The notes under the pieces were generated by a model. It made no database searches, had not been told where the DNA came from, and worked only from the letters and a program-made list of their open reading frames with translations. A stretch of 64,000 nucleotides of DNA from Clostridia bacterium (lineage in GTDB: Bacteria; Bacillota; Clostridia; Christensenellales; Aristaeellaceae): contig CAAGFE010000013.1 in the NCBI GenBank assembly GCA_900769075.1, positions 20,586-84,585 of the forward strand. Direction: 5' to 3'. Positions 36,001 to 42,672 of the stretch are shown in pieces. How positions within the stretch are numbered: position 1 is the first letter of the stretch; every line of letters starts with the position of its first letter. The position numbers and the translations under genes were made by a program.

Positions 36001-37328
36001 GCGTGCGCAGCCTGCTGGCTGCCATGGACATGCGGAAGAAGCAGGGCATCCTCCCCCAGGTGCAGCCCGCCGCCTATCACCGGGCAGAGTTCACCAAGCC
36101 CATGTACGAGGCAGGCTACACCATCCTGGCCCCCAGGATGAGCCCGCTCCACTTCGACCTGCTGGCGCCCGTCTTCCGCCGCTATGGCTACAACGTGGTC
36201 ATGCTGGACAACGACAACCGCACCGCCATCGATACGGGCCTGAAGTACGTCAACAACGACGCCTGCTATCCCTCCATCATCACCGTGGGCCAGCTGATGG
36301 ACGCGGTGCTTTCCGGCAAATACGACACCGACCATCTGGCCCTGGCCATGACGCAGACCGGCGGCTGCTGCCGCGCCAGCAACTATGTGGGCTTCATCCG
36401 CCGGGCGCTGGAGAAGGCCGGGCTGGGGCACATTCCCGTCCTGTCCGTCAACTTCAACGGCATGGAGAAGAACGAGGGCTTCCGCATCACGCCCGGCCTG
36501 CTGATCGCCGCCGGCAAGGCGGTGGTGGTCGGGGATCTGCTGATGCGCTGCCTCTACCGCGTGCGTCCCTATGAAATCGAACCCGGTTCCGCCAACCGTC
36601 TGGCCGCCAAGTGGCAGAAAATCTGCGTGGATTCCCTGCTGGGCCAGGGGGACAGGCTCAGCTACCGGGCGGTGTGCCAGGGCCTGGTCGAGGACTTTGA
36701 CCGCCTGCCCATCCACGAGGACATGCGCAAGCCGCGGGTCGGCATCGTGGGGGAGATCCTGGTCAAATACATGCCCCTGGCCAACAACAACCTGGTGGAC
36801 CTGCTGGAGCAGGAGGGCGCCGAGGCCGTCGTGCCCGACCTGATGGATTTCATGAATTACAGCGTCTACAACGGCGATTTCAAGCACAAAAACCTGGGCA
36901 CCGGCTGGAAGAGCGCATTGGTCGCCAACGCCGGGGTGGATGGCATCCGTCTGCTGCGCAAGCCTGCGCTGGATGCGCTGGCGCACTCCCGCCGCTTCGA
37001 AGCGCCCATGCCCATCCGCGAGATCGCCCGCCGTGCCGAGCCCTTCCTCTCCCTGGGCAACCAGTACGGCGAGGGATGGTTCCTCACCGGTGAAATGGCG
37101 GAGCTGCTGGAAACCGGCGTGCCCAACATCGTGTGCATCCAGCCCTTTGCCTGCCTGCCGAACCATGTGGTGGGCAAGGGCGTGATCAAGAAGCTGCGCG
37201 CCGCCTATCCCCAGGCCAACATCGTGGCGGTGGACTTCGACCCCGGCGCCAGCGAGGTCAATCAGCTCAACCGCATCAAGCTGATGCTCGCCTCCGCCCG
37301 GGAGCGGCTGAACGCCCAATCCTGCTGA
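33084..37328 (+). CDS. Large acyl-CoA dehydratase activase-type protein (BcrAD/BadFG + DUF2229 fusion)
   Basis: 1414 residues. Two ASKHA ATPase units: GVDIGSTTVKLVILDD (about residue 8) with ELGGEDAKI, and GIDAGSTTTKLALIG (about residue 322) with DIGGQDMKCI and NEACSSGCGSFLENFA. A cysteine cluster SRCQGCANHC near residue 602 may bind an Fe-S cluster. A DUF2229 domain follows (IPRVLNLFENYPFW, about 670) and then a dehydratase-like C-terminal half with AMTQTGGCCRASNY. Such proteins are common in anaerobes and use ATP to drive low-potential electron transfer; no dehydratase subunit genes are nearby, so the partner is unknown. ATG 33084 versus 33090 is uncertain. Confidence 0.9.
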   Translation: MPMKVYRAGVDIGSTTVKLVILDDAGQVLYGEYRRHCAQTQETLAQMMREARSLLGPCFLCMTMTGSGAISLSKSLGSGFVQEVVAVAAALRIAAPQTDVAIELGGEDAKIIYFAGSLEERMNGVCAGGTGSFIDQMAALLKTDASGLNDLARNYQELYPIAARCGVFAKSDIQPLINEGASRADLAASIFQAVVNQTISGLACGKPIRGHVAFLGGPLHFLDQLREAFIRTLHLTDETAIVPENSHLFAATGAALASGDAAPIAIDQLLDHLSHGVMMTYGLKRLPPLFRDHEEYEVFLRRHDQARVKRGNLATYAGDCFLGIDAGSTTTKLALIGTEGELLYAFYAGNQGNPVETARHAMKELSDRMPPTARIARSCSTGYGESLLKSAFCLDEGEVETIAHTTAAAFFDPQVDCVLDIGGQDMKCIKLKDGSVDTIMLNEACSSGCGSFLENFAASLGYTAEGFAAEALFAKAPVDLGTRCTVFMNSNVKQAQKEGASVQDISAGLACSVIKNALFKVIKLADAADLGRHVVVQGGTFHNKAVLRAFEQLSGVEAVCPDISGIMGAFGAALIARERYAGQASSTLPIQDILALTYTTRTSRCQGCANHCMLTVNNFGGGRRHITGNRCEKGLGATASADKGPNVVQQKLDRLFAYEPLPEDKAPRGVIGIPRVLNLFENYPFWATLLTRLGFRVVVSPLSSRAIYELGMESIPSESECYPAKLAHGHVQWLISQGVTTILHPCVFYEHQEDDQAQNHYNCPMVAATPENLNNNVEDITGGRARLLKPFLALTSEKVAADRLVRFFREEWNIPEKESRAAVHAAWEEQLAAKADVRRYGREALDWMQANGRRGIVLAGRPYHIDPEINHGIPELVASYGLAVLTEDSIPEDFPSEHPLRVTDQWVYHSRLYRAAEFVRTREDLELIQLNSFGCGLDAVTTDQVCEILEGSGKLYTVLKIDEVNSLGAARIRVRSLLAAMDMRKKQGILPQVQPAAYHRAEFTKPMYEAGYTILAPRMSPLHFDLLAPVFRRYGYNVVMLDNDNRTAIDTGLKYVNNDACYPSIITVGQLMDAVLSGKYDTDHLALAMTQTGGCCRASNYVGFIRRALEKAGLGHIPVLSVNFNGMEKNEGFRITPGLLIAAGKAVVVGDLLMRCLYRVRPYEIEPGSANRLAAKWQKICVDSLLGQGDRLSYRAVCQGLVEDFDRLPIHEDMRKPRVGIVGEILVKYMPLANNNLVDLLEQEGAEAVVPDLMDFMNYSVYNGDFKHKNLGTGWKSALVANAGVDGIRLLRKPALDALAHSRRFEAPMPIREIARRAEPFLSLGNQYGEGWFLTGEMAELLETGVPNIVCIQPFACLPNHVVGKGVIKKLRAAYPQANIVAVDFDPGASEVNQLNRIKLMLASARERLNAQSC

Positions 37329-37350
37329 CAGCTGTGGGGAACACAAATCG

Positions 37351-37386
37351 CTCCTGCGACACGCGTGCATCGCAGGAGCATTTTGT
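37351..37386 (+). terminator. Rho-independent terminator after the activase gene
   Basis: A perfect 10-bp stem, GCTCCTGCGA with TCGCAGGAGC, around the loop CACGCGTGCA (itself self-complementary), followed by ATTTTGTT. It lies 22 bp after the stop codon. Confidence 0.85.
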
Positions 37387-37426
37387 TGGAGAACGGGCAC
37401 GTCTCATTGCCCGATGCCTGATGAAA

Positions 37427-37466
37427 AAAGGCCCTGACGCTGCATTGCTGCCGCGCCGGGGCTTTT
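37427..37466 (-). terminator. Rho-independent terminator after pfkA
   Basis: On the minus strand GCCCCGGCGC pairs imperfectly with GCGTCAGGGC, an inner GCAGC/GCTGC-like region lies in the loop, and TTTTTT follows immediately. It starts 10 bp after the pfkA stop codon. Confidence 0.75.
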
Positions 37467-37476
37467 CCATGTTGTA

Positions 37477-38547
37477 TCAGTCACCGAAGCAGATGCCCAT
37501 GTTCTTGCCGGTGATGACCATCTGATCATCCGTCGGAACCATCTTGGGCACGCCCGCGATGTCCTCCAGCTTGTTGTGGGTGATTTCGTTGCCCTTGAGG
37601 GCCACGGTCACGCCGAACACGCCGTCGCGGATCAGCTCCGCCGCGTGCACGCCGAACTGGGTGGACAGCACGCGGTCATAGGCATTGGGGCTGCCGCCGC
37701 GCTGGATATGCCCGGGCACGACATTGCGGGCTTCCACGCCCACCAGCTCCCGAAGCTGCTGGGCCACATAGGCGCTGGCGGAGAAATGCTCGGCGGCCCG
37801 CTTGGCTTCGCGCTCCTTCTTCTTCATTTTGGCCTCCTCGGGGGTCATGGCGCCCTCAGCCACGGCGATGATGGTGAATCCCTTGTTGCTCTTGGCGCGG
37901 GCTTCCACCACCTTGGCCACCTTCTTGATGTCATAGGGAATTTCGGGGATGAGGATGGCGTCCGCGCCGCCGGCAATGCCGGAGTACAGGGTCAGCCAGC
38001 CCGCCTTGTTGCCCATGATCTCAATGACCATGCAGCGGCCATGGCTGGCGGCGGTGGTGTGGATGCGGTCGATCACCTCGGTGGCGATGTCCAGCGCGGT
38101 GTGGAAGCCGAAGGTGAAATCGGTACCGTAGAGGTCATTGTCGATGGTCTTGGGCAGGCCGATGACGTTCAGGCCCTCCTGGGAGAGCAGGTTGGCGGTC
38201 TTGTGGGTACCGTTGCCGCCCAGGGTGATCAGGCAGTCCAGCTTCAGATCCTTGTAGGTTTTCTTCATCGCGGCGACCTTGTCGACCTTGTCCTCGCCGA
38301 TCTTGCGCATATCGCGGAAGGGCGTGCGGGCCGTGCCGAGGATGGTGCCGCCCAGGGTCAGGATGCCGGAGAAGTCACTGCGCTTCATCTCCTGGTAGTC
38401 TCCCTCGATGAGCCCCCGGTAGCCGTCGTGGATGCCCACGATTTCGGCGTCAAACATTTCATAGGCCGCGCGGGTCACGCCGCGGATGGCCGCATTCAGG
38501 CCGGGACAATCGCCGCCGCTGGTCAGAATGCCGATTCTTTTCTTCAT
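37477..38547 (-). CDS. pfkA: 6-phosphofructokinase, group III type
   Basis: Phosphorylates fructose 6-phosphate in glycolysis. 356 residues, starting MKKRIGILTSGGDCPGLNAA. The phospho-donor site reads LGGNGTHKTAN, with Gly where ATP-dependent enzymes have Gly104, while PKTIDNDLYGTDFTFG has Lys at the position (124) that is Lys in PPi-dependent enzymes. The Gly/Lys combination is known from ATP-dependent group III enzymes such as that of Streptomyces, so ATP is the likelier donor. ATG 38547 has GGAGG 9 nt upstream; a terminator follows. Confidence 0.92.
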   Translation of the reverse strand: MKKRIGILTSGGDCPGLNAAIRGVTRAAYEMFDAEIVGIHDGYRGLIEGDYQEMKRSDFSGILTLGGTILGTARTPFRDMRKIGEDKVDKVAAMKKTYKDLKLDCLITLGGNGTHKTANLLSQEGLNVIGLPKTIDNDLYGTDFTFGFHTALDIATEVIDRIHTTAASHGRCMVIEIMGNKAGWLTLYSGIAGGADAILIPEIPYDIKKVAKVVEARAKSNKGFTIIAVAEGAMTPEEAKMKKKEREAKRAAEHFSASAYVAQQLRELVGVEARNVVPGHIQRGGSPNAYDRVLSTQFGVHAAELIRDGVFGVTVALKGNEITHNKLEDIAGVPKMVPTDDQMVITGKNMGICFGD

Positions 38548-38589
38548 CTGATGGTGCCTCCTCCCTTGATTTTCGGAGCTATTGGATTT

Positions 38590-38598
38590 ATTATACCA
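38590..38598 (-). promoter_or_regulatory. Extended -10 promoter of pfkA
   Basis: TGG-TATAAT on the minus strand, an extended -10, about 40 bp upstream of the pfkA start. The -35 position (TGGAAA) is poor. Confidence 0.6.
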
Positions 38599-38671
38599 TG
38601 TGTATCCGCTCATTTCCACAGGAAATTTGTCCGATTGCCGTTCTTTTGATGATTTTTCGGGAGGAATAGAC

Positions 38672-39460
38672 GTGCATCATCCCAGAATGATCCTCTTTGA
38701 TTACGCTCATACGCTGGCCTATGAGCCGGACACGGATTTCCTGCGCGGCGAGGAGGCCGTATTCCGCCATGTGCGGGAGAATCCCCGCGGCGTCACGTCG
38801 GAGGAAGCCAGCCGCCTGGGGACTGAGCTATTCCTTGCCGCCCGGGACTGCCGTCACAGCGGATGGGAGCTGCATGAGCATCAGCAGCTGCGGCTGAAAT
38901 ATGATCTGCTGGGCCTGACCTTCGACCTCCCCCTGCCGGAAATTGAGAAGCTCCTTTGGACGGCCACCTGCCCCGGCGCACCCATGCCCGGCGTTGCTGC
39001 CATGCTCGCCGGACTGCGGGAGCGCGGCGTCCGCACAGGCGTGATCAGCAACCTCGGCTGGACGGGCGAGGCCCTCGAAGACCGTTTGCGCCGGCTTCTG
39101 CCGGAGCATGCCTTTGAATTTGTCATCTCCTCCAGCGACTACGGCGTACGGAAGCCGGGCGCTCTGATTTTCCAGGCCGCGCTGGCCAAGGCAGGACTTG
39201 CCGCCGAGGACGTATGGTTCTGCGGCGACCAGATTGATGCGGACGTATTCGGCGCTCGGGGCGCAGGCATCTTCCCCGTCTGGTATGAGGAGCAGACCAT
39301 CCCCAACGTTTTTTCCCACAAGAACGAAGGACTGACCATCACCGGCGGGCATCTGCACATCCATCAATGGCACGAGCTGCTTTCCGCCCTTGATGACTGC
39401 CAGGAAGGAGCATCCCATGTCCACAAAGCATACCATTATGGATCGTCTGCACGTCCTTAG
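38672..39460 (+). CDS. HAD superfamily hydrolase
   Basis: 262 residues of the haloacid-dehalogenase phosphatase superfamily. Motif I is ILFDYAHTLAYE (nucleophile Asp; the usual second Asp at +2 is Ala, as in phosphonatases), motif II is GVISNLGWTG, motif III the Lys in YGVRKPG, and motif IV CGDQIDADVFGARGAG. A helical cap lies between motifs I and II. GTG 38672 has GGAGG 7 nt upstream; an internal ATG at 38687 is the alternative. The 3' end overlaps the next gene by 44 bp. Substrate unknown. Confidence 0.85.
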   Translation: MHHPRMILFDYAHTLAYEPDTDFLRGEEAVFRHVRENPRGVTSEEASRLGTELFLAARDCRHSGWELHEHQQLRLKYDLLGLTFDLPLPEIEKLLWTATCPGAPMPGVAAMLAGLRERGVRTGVISNLGWTGEALEDRLRRLLPEHAFEFVISSSDYGVRKPGALIFQAALAKAGLAAEDVWFCGDQIDADVFGARGAGIFPVWYEEQTIPNVFSHKNEGLTITGGHLHIHQWHELLSALDDCQEGASHVHKAYHYGSSARP

Positions 39461-39905
39461 CATCCTCCACGAATACCACGAGCATGCCCCCGCCCACACC
39501 ATGGCGGACTGCCTGGCCCTGCCCTACGCCGCGCCGGACGTGACCTTCTGCAAGAATCTGCTGCTGTGCAACACGGCGAAAACAACCTTCTACCTCTACG
39601 TCACGCTGCCGGACAAGCCCTTCCGCACGGGGGATGTGTCCAAGCGGCTGGGTTCCTCCCGGCTGTCCTTCGCGCCGGCGGAATGCCTGCCGGAGATGCT
39701 CCACCTGCACAGCGGCAGCCTGTCCCCTCTGGGGCTGTGGTTCGACCCGGAGCATCGCATCCGCCTGGCCTTCGACCGGGAGGTGCAGCGCCCGGGTCGC
39801 ATCGCCTTTCACCCCTGCGACAACACCGCGACCGTGCTGTTCGACCAGCGGGTGTTCTTCGAGCAGGTTGTGCCCGCGCTGGGGCATGAACCCATCTTCA
39901 TATGA
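39417..39905 (+). CDS. YbaK/ProX-type aminoacyl-tRNA deacylase (prolyl-tRNA editing)
   Basis: 162 residues of the YbaK/INS superfamily, most like PrdX/ProXp-ala, which hydrolyses Ala-tRNA(Pro) in trans. Seen: CKNLLLCNTAKTTFYLYVTL, RLGSSRLSFAPAECLPEML, GSLSPLGLW and the C-terminal IAFHPCDNTATVLFDQ, all matching the family layout (K-N-L-x-L, G-S-x-T/S-P-L-G). ATG 39417 has AAGGAG 6 nt upstream. It begins inside the last 44 bp of the HAD gene in another frame. Confidence 0.88.
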   Translation: MSTKHTIMDRLHVLSILHEYHEHAPAHTMADCLALPYAAPDVTFCKNLLLCNTAKTTFYLYVTLPDKPFRTGDVSKRLGSSRLSFAPAECLPEMLHLHSGSLSPLGLWFDPEHRIRLAFDREVQRPGRIAFHPCDNTATVLFDQRVFFEQVVPALGHEPIFI

Positions 39906-39910
39906 GAAAA

Positions 39911-40195
39911 CGCGGGAAGCATGTGCCTCCCGCGCCAAACTGTCAAAAAACCTCCCTGGGAGGTGTCGGAGGGCCTGCAGGCCCTCTGACTCAATTCGTA
40001 TCGCGGGGCTTTGCCGCGCGGGCGGGGCATTTCCGGCATGCCGGAAACTTTCCTTACACGGAGGAACGGCCGTCAGCCTTGGCTGACAGTGAAAAATGCC
40101 CGCTTCCGCAGAAGCGGATTCCCCTCCAATCTCAAAAAAGTGGCCGCAGCCACTTTTTCGACGCCCTGAACGCGGGAAGCATGTGCCTCCCGCGC
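39911..40195 (+). repeat. Multi-hairpin insertion element (copy 2) between two 25-bp direct repeats
   Basis: Two identical 25-bp hairpins (39911-39935 and 40171-40195; stem CGCGGGA with TCCCGCG) flank a 235-bp insert with stems at about 39975-39995 (GAGGGCC/GGCCCTC), CGCGGGGC/GCCGCGCG, TTTCCGGCATGCCGGAAA, GTCAGCC/GGCTGAC and AAAAAGTGGC/GCCACTTTTT. The insert is related along its length to the minus strand of 24260-24438, although the flanking hairpins differ. On the minus strand the 39911 copy ends in TTTTCTC and can terminate the Zn-ribbon gene. Confidence 0.8.
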
Positions 40196-40200
40196 TTTGC

Positions 40201-40416
40201 TTAACTGTGGCCGATCAGGAAATCCAGGATGTTCATCCCCGTTTCCTCCGGCTGCTTGTACAGCTCGGTGAAGCCGCAATCGCAGCAGCTGACGGTGATG
40301 AACTTCTTGTTCTGAATATCAAAGAGCTTTGCGAAATTGCCGCCGGTGGCCTGGAACTGGTCGGACACATAATGGCGGCAGCCGCACTTGACGCACACAT
40401 ACTGCTTGGCTTCCAT
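40201..40416 (-). CDS. Small zinc-ribbon protein
   Basis: 71 residues. Two zinc knuckles: YVCVKCGCRHY near residues 6-16 and VSCCDCGFTELY near residues 42-53 give a four-Cys zinc ribbon. Small proteins of this type (nucleic-acid-binding Zn-ribbon family) are widespread in Bacillota and have no defined function. ATG 40416 has AAAGGAGG upstream. It lies one base after the small membrane protein gene, so both share a transcript. Confidence 0.8.
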   Translation of the reverse strand: MEAKQYVCVKCGCRHYVSDQFQATGGNFAKLFDIQNKKFITVSCCDCGFTELYKQPEETGMNILDFLIGHS

Positions 40417-40417
40417 C

Positions 40418-40642
40418 TTACTTTTCCTCCTTTGCAGACGATTGTTCTTCCCTGGACAGGCGTTTGAGCCGGACAGCGCCCAGCACCGCAGAAACCCAGA
40501 AGCACAAGGCTGCCGCACCAAACAGCGCTGTGCTGAACATCATTTCCCCATCATGATGCCAGTGGGTGAAAAAAACCACCGTCATCACGATCGCACTGAG
40601 GGCGTAAAGCCCTGCGGCTATGCATGCCCGCTTCCTTTTCAT
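40418..40642 (-). CDS. Small two-helix membrane protein of unknown function
   Basis: 74 residues from ATG 40642: a basic N-terminus (MKRKRAC), two hydrophobic segments (GLYALSAIVMTVVFF and TALFGAAALCFWVSAVLGAV) joined by a short HWHHDGEMM loop, and a charged C-terminal tail. No family recognised. The ribosome binding region is GGAGGGAGGGACGGAAGG. It runs directly into the Zn-ribbon gene. Confidence 0.6.
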   Translation of the reverse strand: MKRKRACIAAGLYALSAIVMTVVFFTHWHHDGEMMFSTALFGAAALCFWVSAVLGAVRLKRLSREEQSSAKEEK

Positions 40643-40750
40643 CCTTCCGTCCCTCCCTCCGCGACGTGTCAATCATGCCACAATCCGGCACGAAAAACAA
40701 GGGATTCCGCCTGAAAACCGCCGTTTCGTGTCTGAAATGTCATTGCCGGG

Positions 40751-41227
40751 CTATTTCCTCTTCTTCCCCTTGAGGGGCGCGGCCTTTCGTTCCCTGGGGA
40801 AATTGGCGTCAATCCATGCCTTCACGGTTTCCGGCTCCCGCACGCCCCGCAGGCACATCGCCAGGCCCTTCTGCCGGATGTGGCACACGCCGAGGCGCCT
40901 CTCCATCCAGCCCTGCCGGACGATGATCTCCTCCGCCAGCACGCCGCTGATCTCGAGCTCGTTGTTCCGGCCCAGCCGCGCGATAATCCGCGCGCCCTTG
41001 TACGCCGTCGCAGGGAGGAAGAGGTACGTCCCCAGGTACAGCTTCAGGCACCAGACGAAGACCAGCGCCATCAGCACCACCAGGATCAGCACATACTTCC
41101 ATGCATGGGAGAAGGGGAACACCACCAGCACCAGCGCCGACAGAAACGCCAGGGCCACCGCCATCGGCCAGCCCGCGGACAGCGCCACACCCAGCGTATG
41201 GGTCTTCATTTCCATTCTTTCACGCAT
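40751..41227 (-). CDS. Two-helix membrane protein with a bacterial PH-like domain
   Basis: 158 residues. Two transmembrane helices near the N-terminus (VALAFLSALVLVVFPF and YVLILVVLMALVFVW) are followed by a domain of about 80 residues with IIVRQGWMERRLGVCHIRQK and LRGVREPETVKAWIDANF, which resembles the bPH2 (YdbS/YdbT-like) fold. It ends with a basic KGKKRK tail. ATG 41227 has AAGGAG exactly 7 nt upstream; it overlaps the upstream gene by 8 bp. Function unknown. Confidence 0.7.
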   Translation of the reverse strand: MRERMEMKTHTLGVALSAGWPMAVALAFLSALVLVVFPFSHAWKYVLILVVLMALVFVWCLKLYLGTYLFLPATAYKGARIIARLGRNNELEISGVLAEEIIVRQGWMERRLGVCHIRQKGLAMCLRGVREPETVKAWIDANFPRERKAAPLKGKKRK

Positions 41228-41681
41228 CGGGGGACTCCTTTTCCGCCAGCATCCCGTCGATGATCTGGCACGCGCTGCGAATCACCTTCGCGCAGGGGCG
41301 TTTGGCGTAGTATGCAGGGGTTCGCTCCTCCGGGGTCGGATTTTCCGGCACGCCGGCGCGGCCCAGCAGCTCCGCGCAGGACACCGTGCCGTTCTTCTCC
41401 ACAAACCGACGGTAAATCTCCTGCACCCGCGCATAGGTTTCCGGGCGATGGGCCTTCATTGCGCCTTCGGGGCCTTCCAGCGCACCGGCCAGCATCACCG
41501 CGGCGGAAAACGCGCCGCAGTGCAGGCGCAATCGGCCCATGCCGCCGCCATGGCCCACGGCCACCATCGCCGCCTGTTCCCGGGTCAGCCCCAGCATATC
41601 CGCATAGGCCATCAGCACCGACTGCGCGCAGTTATTGCCCTGAGCGAAGTTGCGCACCGCCTGTTTTTCCCGTTCGGTCAT
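41220..41681 (-). CDS. C_GCAxxG_C_C family redox-type protein
   Basis: 153 residues of the C_GCAxxG_C_C family, a small all-helical protein with several conserved cysteines that may bind a cofactor or metal. Seen: QGNNCAQSVLMAYADMLG, HGGGMGRLRLHCGAFSAAVM and later cysteines in VSCAELLG, RPCAKVIRSACQIID. Function of the family is not established. ATG 41681 has GGAGG 5 nt upstream. It overlaps the PH-like membrane protein gene by 8 bp. Confidence 0.85.
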   Translation of the reverse strand: MTEREKQAVRNFAQGNNCAQSVLMAYADMLGLTREQAAMVAVGHGGGMGRLRLHCGAFSAAVMLAGALEGPEGAMKAHRPETYARVQEIYRRFVEKNGTVSCAELLGRAGVPENPTPEERTPAYYAKRPCAKVIRSACQIIDGMLAEKESPDA

Positions 41682-41738
41682 ATTTGCCTCCGTCCGAGTC
41701 ATTCCCTCTCCCGGAAGGAGCCGGGAGAACCTGAATCC

Positions 41739-41772
41739 AAAAAGCCGCCCAGGGGCCATATCGCCCCCGGGC
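41739..41772 (-). terminator. Rho-independent terminator after the lipoprotein gene
   Basis: On the minus strand GCCCGGGGGC and GCCCCTGGGC pair around GATATG-like loop bases, followed by GGCTTTTT. It lies 20 bp after the stop codon at 41792. Confidence 0.8.
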
Positions 41773-41791
41773 AACGCCGTTCTGCCGCGTT

Positions 41792-42577
41792 TTACTTGGT
41801 GATGACCAGCGTATCGCGCAGCTTATCGTAGACCATGTTCTTGTAGTCCGTCCACTGGGCCTGGGGCGCCTTGAGGTGGATGGTGTACAGCACGCGATCC
41901 ACGCAGACCGCATGAATGCGGCCCGCCACCTTGGTGCCATCCTCCAGCGTGCCGGTGTAGTTGGCGTAGACGCCGTTCTTGCCCAGCAGGGTGCGGGTAT
42001 CCGTCTGGGAGGGATTGTAGGCCTCAAAGCCCACGTTGCCGATGGAATCCAGCATGCCGCGGACAACGGTCTTGAGGTTGTCGATGGAGTAGTCGCTGGT
42101 CACCTTGTCCGCCCGGAGGATCAGCGTCGCCGGGTAGTCAATGCGGGCATCGGGATTCTGGATGATGAATGTATCGGAGGCCGTGTCATCCTTCAGCCAG
42201 CCGGCGGGGCCCTCGAAGGACAGGCCCAGCTTCACCGCATCGTAGGTGGTATAGGTCACGCTCAGCTTGGGCACAGCGGTAGGCGTGGGCTTGTCGATGG
42301 GGTCAACCACCACGGGCGTCGCACCGGCATACTGGCTGCGCACGGTGGGCGCAGGAGTCGGGGTCGGCACCACCTGCGTGGGCAGCGCTTCGGCCCAGCC
42401 ATCCCCGTAATCGTCCTCCTCCGCCAGGGGATCCTCCCCGGTGGTCGATGGCCGCTGGGCCGTCTGGGTGCCGTTGTTGGAGCTGATCACGTCGTACTTC
42501 TTGTTGTCGCTGGAGCAGCCGGCCAGCAGCGCCGCGCACAGAAGCAGCATCAGAGCAAGCATCAACCGTTTCTTCAT
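41792..42577 (-). CDS. Lipoprotein with proline-rich linker
   Basis: 261 residues. Signal sequence with lipobox LLAGC (MKKRLMLALMLLLCAALLAG, Cys21), then a low-complexity region and a Pro/Thr spacer (PTQVVPTPTPAPTV and KPTPTAVPKL) that would hold a C-terminal globular domain (about 110-261: YDAVKLGLSFEGPAGW..) away from the membrane. The globular part resembles small PsbP/DUF-type surface domains with the start GLSFEGPAGWLKDD, but I assign no function. A terminator follows. Confidence 0.78.
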   Translation of the reverse strand: MKKRLMLALMLLLCAALLAGCSSDNKKYDVISSNNGTQTAQRPSTTGEDPLAEEDDYGDGWAEALPTQVVPTPTPAPTVRSQYAGATPVVVDPIDKPTPTAVPKLSVTYTTYDAVKLGLSFEGPAGWLKDDTASDTFIIQNPDARIDYPATLILRADKVTSDYSIDNLKTVVRGMLDSIGNVGFEAYNPSQTDTRTLLGKNGVYANYTGTLEDGTKVAGRIHAVCVDRVLYTIHLKAPQAQWTDYKNMVYDKLRDTLVITK

Positions 42578-42672
42578 GGTTCTTACCTCCTAAATCAGGA
42601 ATCTGCCTATACAACGATCCTGCAGCATGTTTTCACGCATGGATCGGAAGAATCAGCGAACATGTGCCGCGC

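Noticed and set aside
32916..37400. Minus-strand open frame of about 1490 codons opposite the activase gene
   Set aside because: It mirrors the activase gene; its sequence is Gly/His/Ala-rich with no domain, while the plus-strand frame has two ATPase motifs.
39911..40195. CRISPR array
   Set aside because: The repeats at 39911 and 40171 are only two copies 260 bp apart and are hairpin terminators; no array of short spacers or cas gene is present.
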